Positions 38,245-48,595 of a stretch of DNA of 64,000 nt are shown here, in pieces (position 1 is the first letter of the stretch; each line of letters begins with the position of its first letter). Origin of the DNA: Pinus tabuliformis (lineage: Eukaryota > Streptophyta > Pinopsida > Pinales > Pinaceae). Location of the stretch: positions 734,363,714-734,427,713 of the forward strand of contig CM062812.1 of the NCBI GenBank assembly GCA_031772625.1. Reading direction: 5' to 3'. The notes under the pieces are model-generated. The model did no database searches. It had not been told where the DNA came from and saw only the letters and a list, made by a program, of their open reading frames with translations. A program made the position numbers and the translations under genes.

Positions 38245-39005
38245 GATGGAACCTGTCGCCGTGGGCCGACGGGTTTCATAAATATTGCCCCCAAACATTG
38301 AATGTACTAATTTCCTGTTTAGAATTTTGCATCAAAGTATGGGGAAGTGAACGTCTCACTTTAATGTTTTGGATTTTTTTTAATGGGTTGCAAAATGCAA
38401 TATAGCTATCGGATTGATGACAATATTGCAATCTCATTTTGTACATTTATGACGAGGAAAGCTTTTCTATTAATTTAAGGAGTTGTTTATAATGCGATTT
38501 TTTGGAGATTCTAGTCACGGAATTTGGTAGAAGAAATTGAGGTTAAATCTTGATTTGTTGCAGTTAAAATGGTTTTTTAACTGCATATTTGGATTCAGCA
38601 CCCTCGAAAACCCGTGGGACGCTTTCATTGTGCAGAAACTAGCTATCAAACTTGGGATTCCAATAAATTCCTGCCGGATTTCGACTGGAAAAACCCGCCG
38701 GAAAGGCTTTCAAAAAGTCGCTTTATAGACAACTGCTTAATTTAATGCTTTTCACGTACGTTTCTTCATGAATGAGATCTGGATGCAACCTGTTGCCGTG
38801 GGCCGACGGGTTTCATAAATATTGCCCCAAAACATTGAATGTACTAGTTTTCTGTTTAGAATTTTGCATCAAAGTATGGGGAAGTGAACGTCTAACTTTA
38901 ATGTTTTGGAATTTTTTTAATGGGTTGCAAAATGCAATATAGCTATCTGATTGATGACAATATTGCAATTTCATTTTGTACATTTATGATAAGGAAATCT
39001 TTTCT
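38245..39005 (+). repeat. Two copies of a 220 bp 'ccgtgggccgacggg' block
   Basis: Blocks at 38245-38468 and 38782-39005 share the sequence from GATG.AACCTGT.GCCGTGG to AAGGAAA.CTTTTCT. Their period is 537 bp, with about 310 bp of less AT-rich sequence between them. A third copy is at 43889-44103 in copy B and a much more diverged one at 44363-44512. Confidence 0.85.
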
Positions 39006-39249
39006 GTTAATATAATGCTTTTCACGTACGTTTCTTCATGGATGAGATCTGTTGTGCCGCTTATTGTTGGAATATTTCGTCTATGTATAGGGGGTGGTAG
39101 ATTTAGCTTCTTTATGATGCCAAGTTTAGATGGGAGTGTTCAGAGAGATGAGCATAGATGAGAAATAATGAAATTTGGCTTGAAAATGAAGAGATATTTG
39201 AGATGAGATATATGTTATAGTTAGTAATTTCTTCTTAGCTAAGAGGGGG

Positions 39250-40072
39250 TGTTAATTTGGCAGCTATTGGACAACCTCTCTACTTTGGACAAGCTTTCTC
39301 ATCAAGAAACACCCTTTCTAACTCCTAGAAGAATTTAATTTGGTTAAGCACAAATGTAATTTTAAGGTGAAATCCCACATGTTCCCAAAAGAACAGGTTA
39401 ACTTTAGAGATAAATTTGGCTACCTTGAAGCATATAAATACAAGACATGTCACCCTCATTTGGACATCATCATCAAGTGTCCGAAGCTCTCTCTCTTCTT
39501 TGGATTGGTTTGTACCTGTGTGAGATTGGTTCATATATGTATGAAATTGTAGTGTCCAAGATCACACATGTGAGGAGAAGAAATTGATTTGAAGAAGTAG
39601 AATTGTATTTAGGATATCTGGGCTAAAACCCCTCATTTATAGGGATCTCCAAGCAGTTTTATAGCTAAAGCTACATTGATGATTACTAGGTCCCTAAGAG
39701 TGTGACCTAAGATATTTTTTAGTGTTGACATTAGAATTGACTGCTAACAACAAGCTTGGAGACTTTCAATTTGATGAAATTTGTCTTTTGGGCTCATCTC
39801 TTGGATATTATTTGGTGGAGATTTTCAATTTGATGAAATTTGTCTATTGGGCTCATCTCTTGGATATTATTTTGTTTATTTTGTTGGATAGTCTAAGGAT
39901 TGACCTTGACTCTTCATTGGTGAATTGGAACATTATACACTCTCTTTGTTGAACAATTAATAAGTTAATAAGAAAAATAATTTGAAAAAGTTTTCCTCCT
40001 TATGGGGTTTTTCCTTGGTCTTTGACCAATAGTGGTGTCTCTTGTTATTTCTCTTAGATTGTATTAATTTGT
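39250..40072 (+). repeat. Copia LTR within copy B (no internal region beside it)
   Basis: TGTTAATTTGG... matches 32352-33248, preceded by the same polypurine-like AAGAGGGGG. It is shorter at its right end than its relative in copy A. It was brought here by the segmental duplication rather than by a separate insertion, because leader and flank match too. Confidence 0.85.
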
Positions 40073-41139
40073 ATCCACTACATAGTTTCTATATGTGGAT
40101 GTCACTTATTCTTCTTTAGAAAAATTGGATCTATCACTTCATGTGAAAACCTCTTTAAAAATAAAAAATTGAAGAAAACCTTGCACCTCCATAAATTTGA
40201 TCCTCCTCTAAACTTGATAAATCTAAAATTAAAATAGATCATTTTTACATCCTTTTAATTTAAAATTCTACATTATGTTTATGTATATTTTTTTATTTTA
40301 ACTTACTATTCCTTTATACTATTCTATTTATGCTTTCGTAATTTTATGCGACTATTTTTGTATTATTAGATTATTACATAATTATTAGTTTTATAACTTT
40401 TTTATAACTTTTGCATTTTTTTATTAGACTGCATTTACGTCTTCTCTTTAATTCGAATCCAAATTATAAAGACTAGTTTTCTTTGATTCCATTTTAAAAT
40501 TCTATAATACTCCTCTTCCTAACACTACTTTTAATTCTATAATTTATTGTCTAATACATTGTAATGTAGGAAACAAATTATATTTCTGATGAAATTAATT
40601 TATATTGTGAGTCGATGTTGCGTTGCAAACTAGCATTGTCATAAATTGGCGTGGTTACAGATGGTTTATAAGGATGTTTGAAGGTGTTGAGGTGTAAGGA
40701 TTTCTTAACCTATGTCACCACCCAGGTGTATTGATCTTTATTTAACTTACCTAAGTTGTTGATGGTATTGATCTTTATTTAACATTGCTAAGTTGTTGAT
40801 GGATGGAAAAGTATTGAAGTTATGGTATATATCAAGGCATATATTGATGGTTGGAAAAGTGGTATGAATCCCTTTTAATATGGGAATTATTTTAATAGGG
40901 GAATTCTTGTGTCAATGGTTTGAAAAGTATTAAGTATGTATTTACTTAAAAAGAATAATTGTATATATGGAAAACAGAAGCATGTAATATAGGTTTGAAG
41001 AAACATCAATGTACTATGAAAATTGTTTTTATATTTATAATTTTGTTTCATTTGGTCTGATTCAATAGTCTTATTCAATATTAAAGTTTTTTTTTCATTT
41101 GGAATTCAAGTGCAACTTCACATGCATTTGCAAAAGAAA
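40073..41139. other. Unassigned flank in copy B
   Basis: Equivalent to 33249-34247. No gene is seen. Confidence 0.5.
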
Positions 41140-42690
41140 GATGGAAATTGAATTTTGAATATCATCAAATCTCTAAAAATGTTGTGAGTGGAACTAGTGC
41201 TCGTTCAATATGCTTAACATTGGTTTCTAAGTTTTTATTGGCATCTAACATAAAACTCCAAACACTAAAGAAGAATAGTGGTATCTAGAGTCATGATCCA
41301 TGTGGATGATCTTTTGCTAACAAATATGGAGTTCCAAATCATACTTCCTAAATTATTCCACCACAATACTATCGAACTTTTGTTCTTTGTTTGAAATTTG
41401 TGAGCAACTACCATTTTGTAATGCTTCATGTCATAGAGTATAGAGCTTAATTTTCTAACCATGATAGGGATCCATCAAGGCAAATTGAGGAATTTACACT
41501 TTTTATTTCTATGCCAATAAATATTTTGGCACCTTAAATACTCACATAAATAACTTTTTTATATTATTGTGGTATATTTAGATTTTATTTGATCTAAATG
41601 ATCCAAACATTTTCATTGAGGATCACTTGAATGTTAGCATTAATTTCCATATTTGTGAGTAAAAGTAAAGAAACTATAGTCAAGTAAGAGAGAAGAGTTT
41701 GGAATTGATTATTAAGAGTAAAGAAATTACAATCAAGCAAGAGCAAAGAGTTTGGAATTGATTATATTAATTGTAATAGAAGGTTTTATGTTTCACAATA
41801 ATTTGAAGAAATGTAAAGAAATTTTCATCATAATTATACATACATAGATATGTATATAAATAAATAGATATCCATCTCTATTTTCTCCATAATAAAACAT
41901 TAAAAAGAGGAAGTGTCCATATCAAAATGTGATTATTATTTGAAAGGTTTTTATATAGCTTACCAAGATTATGGAGAAAAAGGTCTATAGATATAACGAA
42001 ACTTTGAAAGTGGAAAAACACTATCTACGACAAACGCAAAAATGCACAGAGAGACTTTAAAATGTAAGCACACATTTAAGAATGTATTCCATTAAACAAG
42101 TAATTTATACCAACAGCTAAAAAAATACAATAACAGTCCATGATCTTCAACGCGGATATAAACTTTCAACAATGGGTATAAATAGAATATAAACTTTCAA
42201 TAATGGGTATAAACATTCTATTTATAGATTACATGAAATGGTTGTGAATTAAGATTTCATCCCTCTCCAAACATTATAGATGTAAAGCTAAGATAGATGT
42301 ACGCTCCAAACATGTTAGATCTAAGGCTAAGATAGATCTACACTAGTTCTTTATATATATATATATATATTAAGAATAATAATTTTTTTATAAAACATAT
42401 ATATATATATATAGTTCACATTGAAATATTTTACTGAATATGGGAATTGGAATGTTATATTTTTCTATTTCTTTCTCTACAAAAATAGAGGATATTGAAA
42501 TGTATTAATTACTAAAGATATTCAAATAATTACATATTTCTTCCATTCTGGTTTGTAATGTTAAGAATCAATAATGTTTTTAGGGAAGTATGTATTCTTA
42601 TTTTTGTTATTTACTATTATGAAAATTTCCTTTTCATTTAGTGATTTTTTATTTTTATTTTTAAGAATACATGTAACAAAGCATCTAAAA
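41140..42690 (+). repeat. 1.44 kb unit, single copy in B
   Basis: Same start as the units in A (GATGGAAATTGAATTTTGAA). It is slightly longer because of small insertions around 41690-41760 and 42110-42200. Confidence 0.8.
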
Positions 42691-43517
42691 ATTTACACAT
42701 CTCCCTCACACTAATACTAAACTATAAAAAATATTTATCAATATAATAAATTCCCATTCACAAATAAATAAACCCATATAAAACAAATACAAATCATAAA
42801 AAATAATTATACCGACTAATTATATATATATCCACACTAAATCATTTTAATTTTTAATTTCTATATGCACACCATACATTTTCCTAAATTTTAACGGACT
42901 ACATACAAAGAAATAATTATATCCAATACCAGTATTGGCAATTTATTCAAAAACTCTTATTAAGAGAAAGTGTATTTTGTTAAATTAGTTTAATAGTTTA
43001 CTGATAATTTATCTATGACATTTGAGTTTTTAGGGCTCCCTCAATTGGTTAGGTTCCTGTTAGGAAGGCATTAGGAAATGCCTTCGAAGTTAAGCTCTCT
43101 GTATATATTTATATATACAATCCAGGAGAATCGTGATATTAGAGAAAATCGAAGAACCACTGTATATAAAAAAATTGAAACGTATAATTTCGATGTGGAT
43201 ATTAAAACCCTGTTAAAATGGGTTTCCCAATAGAGCTCAGTAACTTGGAACTGCATGTGTTCAGGGTTTATATACGTTCGTGGATATAGCCTTCCTATAT
43301 AAAGGTGTATATCAGACGGGGGATTACATGAAAGGTCAACATCAAAGCACTACATCTTGGCAACCTCAACATGCACAATAAAGCAGATTTATTGAATCAA
43401 GATTAGATAGGTTTATGTTAATATGACTATGAATGCGGCCTCAAATGCTCTGGGCAGTTGCTAATCAGAATCCTTAACCCAGAGAGCCCATAGAGATTGG
43501 CTAGAAAAATTGTGGCG

Positions 43518-43692
43518 TTATAATGCCACGTTGAAGTCCTTATCCTGTACGGGCAGGAACTGACGGCGCAGGATTCCCTGCAGCCCTTTCGCACTCCCGG
43601 CCACCAGGGATGAAATTTGAACATCCTCATCGTTAATACGGTCGGAGAAAAACAAACACACATAGCAATATGATATAACACGTTCATTTCCC
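43518..43692 (-). pseudogene. Exon-like segment, copy B
   Basis: Paralogue of 37875-38049. An acceptor-like AATACAG precedes the same 57-codon frame (GNERVISYCYVCLFFSDRIN, then QISSLVAGSAKGLQGILRRQ, ending DKDFNVAL) and the same TAA. Keeping frame, length and stop in both copies argues that the segment was coding when duplicated. The product is unrecognised and no complete gene is visible around it. Confidence 0.4.
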
Positions 43693-44362
43693 CTGTATTC
43701 ACAACATCCAAAGATTAGAATTACAAAACCTTTTTGAAGTCATCACCGAATTGAGTATGAAGATCGACTGGAGCTGTCAATAAAATGGGTGGTGAGAATT
43801 CCGTTTTTAGCGGCGTTATTTAAGGGTTATCATCTCAGTCCACTGTCAATTGAAGGCATTGTTCAAAACCAATAGAAAACGACATTTAGATGCAACCTAT
43901 TGCCGTGGGCCGACGGGTTTCATAAATATTGTCCCCAAACATTGAATGTACTAGTTTTCTGTTTAGAATTTTGAATGAAATTATGGGGAAATGAACGTCT
44001 CACTCTAATGTTTTGCAGTTTTTTTAATGGGTTGCAAAATGCAATATAGCTATCTGATTGATGACAATATTGCAATCTCATTTTGTACATTTATGACAAG
44101 GAAAGCTACTTTCTCGTAAGTTTCTTCATAGCAATATAACTTTGACATTGATGGCTGTACAGCTATCATTATGATATAGCTATCAGGGTTGTTGTGATTT
44201 GAGTTCTTCCTTGTTTCTATTAAAAGCAAAATAAACTAATAAAAATATTCAAAATCTCAAAAGAGAGGAAGATTCTTTTAAAAAAATAGATGCTGATTGT
44301 AATTTCGATGGATTAGCAGTCCTCAATTCGAGGCATCGATGAAGTCGATGAAAGCGACTCTG

Positions 44363-44512
44363 AGATTCCATCCGTTGCCGTAGGCTACAAGGCTTGAGAA
44401 ACTTTGTCCTAAACATCAAACGTACTTTTTTCCTATCTAAGATTTTCTTCCTCTGCAAGGATAGCGGAGTGTACCTCTCAGCGACCACTTTAATGTTTTG
44501 TATTATTTCTTT
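44363..44512 (+). repeat. Diverged fourth copy of the 220 bp block
   Basis: CCGTTGCCGTAGGCTACAAG and following sequence match the 38245 block at low identity (shared order: gccgt.gg, cataaa/gaaact, aacat.aa.gtac, tttaatgttttg). It shows that a related sequence lay beside copy B before the recent duplication. Confidence 0.5.
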
Positions 44513-44660
44513 AAAATGGATATCGACCACCTTTCTCGATTTGGATGCTCCGCTTGGCAACCGAACTCTTAAACCTTAAGACCTGATCTCCGGAGTGATC
44601 AGCGGAAGAACCTTGCCGCTCACTCATCACTACTCCATAAAGTCAGTGAATGGCCCCCAC

Positions 44661-44668
44661 TATAAAAA
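44661..44668 (+). promoter_or_regulatory. TATA-like box in a GC-richer patch
   Basis: TATAAAAA sits in the GC-richer stretch 44560-44800. No convincing coding frame follows, so this is a weak candidate core promoter, possibly of a lost gene or an LTR. Confidence 0.2.
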
Positions 44669-44800
44669 TGCCCTACAGCTAGCTCTATCTCGCTCGAGTG
44701 CCCTACTCTCAACTATAGAAAGGGGTGGGGAATTCACTGTTGAAAACACGATCACCCTTATCTTCTCTTTCGGGTGGGGTTGGCAGGCGTAATTACTGAG

Positions 44801-46080
44801 CTAATATCGAGTTTTTGTCCAAAAACGGTTAAATCTTAATTTTTGTGGTTTAAACTAAATTTTTTTGTTTATATTAAATTCAATAATGTGGAAAATTTCT
44901 GAAACACTCTAATTATTAAGAGTTTACCACCCTTAAGGAGAGTTTAAGGCCCAGACTTGTGATTCAAAAAAATCTCTATGATATTCTGAACAAAGTAGAC
45001 TGGAAAATATGCCCGCTAAAACTGCATTAAGTTCCTTAGCGCCATTACCTTACCTTATGAAATTGGTATTACACACTTCCCAAGTCATGACATCTGGTTA
45101 GGTCGCGTAGCGTCTTACTAACTTAGTTAGGAAGATCCGGGACAACTCCGATTAACTAAGTCCGGGGAGTTTGATATGTGACTCTATTAGGGGAAACACG
45201 AGACCAGACATTCGGTTGACATCGCCTTCCTCATTTCGTTTGCCATGCCACGTTTTTAATTTTTCATAACACAGTGTCCCCGGAGTTTGATATGTGACTC
45301 TATCAGGGGAAACCGGAGACCAGACCGTCGCTTGAGATCGGCTTGTCATAACCAGAGTTTTAGATAGTCTGACCCTCCTTTCGTAGCTGTACGGAACATC
45401 TATGGGTAGTTGTACTTTCGATCGGGGAGCTGTTTCGGTAGTTTGAAGAGTTCCGCCCACTATCAGTCTCCTCTTTCCTGCTTCTTTATCGACCATCGAC
45501 TGTCTATCCTTTATTTCTCGCCCATATCTTCTTCGGAGGCTTTTTTTTTTCGCTAAGTTTATAACGATAAGGAAATTAATGTATCGCAAAAATATAATGA
45601 GTAATACTTAAGTAAAAGTGGTTTACATTTTGAAAAGTGGAAAGGGGTACTATCACTTTTCGAATGGCGGATAATTGCAATGGACTAATATAGGTCACAT
45701 TTACATTAAATGCTATTGTTGCTCGTTTAGTATTATCAAATACAAATAAAATCTATCATTAAACTATTACAAATTGAAATTTACTATAAATTGCATTTAA
45801 AAAGTGAAATTTATTATCAACTACAATTAAGTTAAATTTATTTGACTATTATTTTCTTTTAACAATAATAAATTATTTTAAACAAAATATATGCAACACA
45901 ACTAATTGTTATTACATCAATTTTTGGCAAAATATCTTCTTGACCATAAATAGACCATTTATTCTATAACTATATTTAACTACAAATAAGTAGGGAAATG
46001 ATATTTTGTACACTTTGTAAAATGACCCTAAAACAACACAAAAATTAATTTGCATGTATATTTAAGCAGATAAGGTACCA
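44801..46080. other. Unassigned region with a GC-richer island and a direct repeat
   Basis: 45120-45540 is distinctly GC-richer than its surroundings. A roughly 50 bp segment containing GGAGTTTGATATGTGACTCT occurs at 45161 and again about 116 bp on (near 45277). A 145-codon open frame on the minus strand (45152-45589) covers both repeats, but its protein has no family features and reads the repeat in two frames, so I do not call it a gene. It might be LTR-derived. Confidence 0.4.
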
Positions 46081-46222
46081 TGAAACAACCCATTAATGGT
46101 AGAAGAGTCGAGTTAAAAGACTACCAAGTTTATGTCGTGGAGGGAGGACCTTGAAACAACCCATCAATGGTAGCATAGTCGAGTTAAAAGACTACCAAGT
46201 TTATGTCTTGGAGGGAGGACCT
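46081..46222 (+). repeat. 71 bp tandem duplication
   Basis: Units 46081-46151 and 46152-46222 (TGAAACAACCCAT.AATGGTA...GGAGGGAGGACCT) differ at only a few bases. Confidence 0.92.
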
Positions 46223-48320
46223 TGGATACACAACTAAACATTGGTCAAGGTATATGAGCGTAACACCAAAGTTTGATGAAGGCAAGGTTCCTTCTTGAAC
46301 ATGAAGCTACAAATCTCTTGACTTAGATTGAAGGGGATATGTTTCATCATCGATGTGAGACAGTTGAAGTCTATGATCAATCAAGACTTCCATTACGGTT
46401 ACTAACTAGAGCACCAATTGGGTTCTCTCTAACTTGTAATTTGCATATATGCTCCCGCAACTCTATGGTTTCAATGAAAGAGGTCAAGGAAACCTTACCA
46501 CTACTAGAGGACATTATAGAGGTGTCATTGTAGACCTAATTAGCTACCAAATACCACATCCAAGTCTATATGCATTGATGGAGACGTTTAAATGCCATAA
46601 TGGGAGGTATGTGACAAGCCATTGGATCAAATCTACAATCATATACCAAAACCATTACCGTGGCTACAAAGTACCATATATTGCACCTCACACCAGATAG
46701 ACAAGGCGAGCAAGCAATATCCAAGAAGAAAGTTTTAAATTTCCAATTGAATCCACATGGAATTCAATACATTGATGGGATAGGGTCGATAATTTGATGC
46801 ACATATAAGAGACCATGTGTTATTATCAGAAGGGAATATATTAAAATAACATTCTCACATTGATTCATAGGGTTCCAGTTTATTGATCAACTATTTAGGA
46901 AGCTAATTCATCCATTGCAAAGTTCTGGGGCAGAGAACATTAAAATAACTTACCTCAAGGAGAGATTCCAAGCATGATCATATACATCCGAATATTTTTT
47001 TGTAGTTGAGAGTGAGGTTCCATAGTGTAGGTGCCTTGTGGTGTTTTCAAAGTCCCTTATTGTAATTAGATTTCCCATAGGAAGCAAGATCACTATAGAG
47101 ATTCCTTTGACTTAGCCATAGGCATTTTCTTAGTTGTTGGAAGTGTGGTCAAGTCCCAGGAGACAATTGTGTTATTATTCCTTTAGGGTAATAAATCACT
47201 CCCAGACATTACTCACCTCACATTATCCACCGCCACAGTCCATACCCTAGGGTTTCAATTCTATGCACCATCAAACCATCCCACATTAGCAGCTTGAGCT
47301 TTAATCTGTTGACAAAACTCATTAGGTTGGAAGGATATCCAACAGTGTTCTCTTTGAGAAGGAACATCTTTATAATGAAACTAAAGATTGAATTGGAAGA
47401 TTCAACATTCATCATATAAACCAAAGATTTTCAGTTTTCAATAATGAACAACTTTATAGTGTGGCTATAATGCCAACCTAGGAACAAGAGCCATGGTTGG
47501 CAGATACAATGTATTTTAAAAATTTAAAGTTAATCCTTATCATCATCGATTGAAGGTCAAGATGACATTTCAAATCCTAATGTCTGATGGAGTTTGTCTT
47601 GCTTGAGAAGTCACAAAAAAAAATTGAGGTTAAATTTTGAAGTTAATGAGCAATTAGTTGTTGAACTAGGCTAGTTACTTACGAAAAGGTGATTTATGGT
47701 ACCTGATTGGAAGTAGTGGAGGAAAGGATGGTTCCATTTTTCTTACCACATCGAGCAGACAGGCCTCCAACCTCTCAAACACACAAGGAGAGATTAAAAC
47801 ATAATGTGTGAATGCTTAGTTGAAGAGAACGAATTGAATCACTAGGTTAGCTCTTACAGGTTTGTTATTTTTGATGTTGGTTCTTGTAGGTTGGTTTATT
47901 TTTGTGTTGGAAATCACTGGATTGGTTGGTTCTCATTGGTTCTTAATGGTGTTGGATCTCTGGGGTACAATGATATTTTGGGCTCTTCAACTCTCTCTAG
48001 CTAGATTGACTCTTGTTGTTTATCATTATAGAGTGTGTAAGGTGTTAGAAATCGATAACAAAGGACATATTGGTATCTGAGTTGGTATGGTATTTTAGCT
48101 AATATGTAAAGCCTTGTGCATGAGTTAAACCCATGTAAATTTTCGATGAATCCCTTATGAAAAGTGTGTGGGGCCACTAAACTATTTTTTCTAAGTCTAT
48201 GTGGTTAGTGGGAGGCTCGTTGATGGTTGAATTGGTGTGAGGCTTGTTGTATAGATGATAAGCCATAATGAAGGGGAATTTTGGGTCACTATGTTGCATG
48301 CAATATAGTTGTTAAACTAT
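46223..48320. other. No recognisable gene; weak LTR-end signal
   Basis: No protein family can be named. Near 48070 TTGGTATCTGAGTTGG, preceded by AAAGGACATA, resembles a Met-type primer site after an LTR end, and several TTGGTT-rich lines precede it. No partner LTR was found, so this is only a hint of another worn element. Confidence 0.35.
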
Positions 48321-48329
48321 TTGGACAAT

Positions 48330-48595
48330 GGACATCAGACCCCTATGGTGCTTTCTATTGAAAGATAGCTAATAAAGCACCTCGATAGTGGATTTGAACT
48401 CCTGATACTGAGAAATAGTTCATTTGAAACTTGGGTGATTCCATGTGAATGACCTCAAAGGAAATAGTGACTATGAGTCATTGTGGTTCTTACTGTTAGG
48501 AACAATTGATAAACCACCTTGGTGCTTTCTCAAGGTATAGCTGATAATGTACCTTGGTGTTTTCTATTAGAGGGAAGTTGATAAACCACGAAGGC
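48330..48595 (+). repeat. Degenerate short tandem repeat
   Basis: Units of about 35-45 bp of the form 'cttggtg.tttct...gatagctgataaa.cac' recur near 48345, 48480, 48515 and 48553. They are diverged and do not code. Confidence 0.55.

Larger units (their letters stand above)
32155..39040 (+). repeat. Segmental duplication, copy A (~6.9 kb)
   Basis: Collinear with copy B (39073-44130) from a point inside the Copia 3' leader, through its LTR and about 4-6 kb of flank. Sampled stretches (for example 33830-33960 versus 40610-40740) look about 93-95% identical by eye. Copy A is longer because it carries extra tandem copies: a second 1.44 kb unit, 120, 79 and 52 bp duplications, and a second 'ccgtgggccgacggg' block. 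Because the left join falls inside the Copia element, the duplication is younger than that insertion. Confidence 0.85.
39073..44130 (+). repeat. Segmental duplication, copy B (~5.1 kb)
   Basis: Begins within sequence equivalent to 32155 and ends near GTTTCTTCAT, as copy A does at about 39040. It has single copies of the elements that copy A carries twice, so it is closer to the ancestral arrangement. Confidence 0.85.

Noticed and set aside
39250-40072. Independent solo LTR insertion
   Set aside because: The leader before it and the flank after it also match copy A, so it came with the segmental duplication.
35851-41462. Roughly 60-codon minus-strand frame shared by two 1.44 kb units
   Set aside because: It is shared because the units are duplicates; it has no recognisable family and differs in its ends between copies, so I did not call it a gene.
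45152-45589. 145-codon open frame on the minus strand
   Set aside because: It spans a direct repeat, has no domain, no start context and no conserved partner; more likely chance in a GC-richer patch.
48050-48090. LTR end plus primer site near 48070
   Set aside because: The primer-like match is imperfect and no partner LTR or coding domain was found; kept only as a hint in the regional entry.
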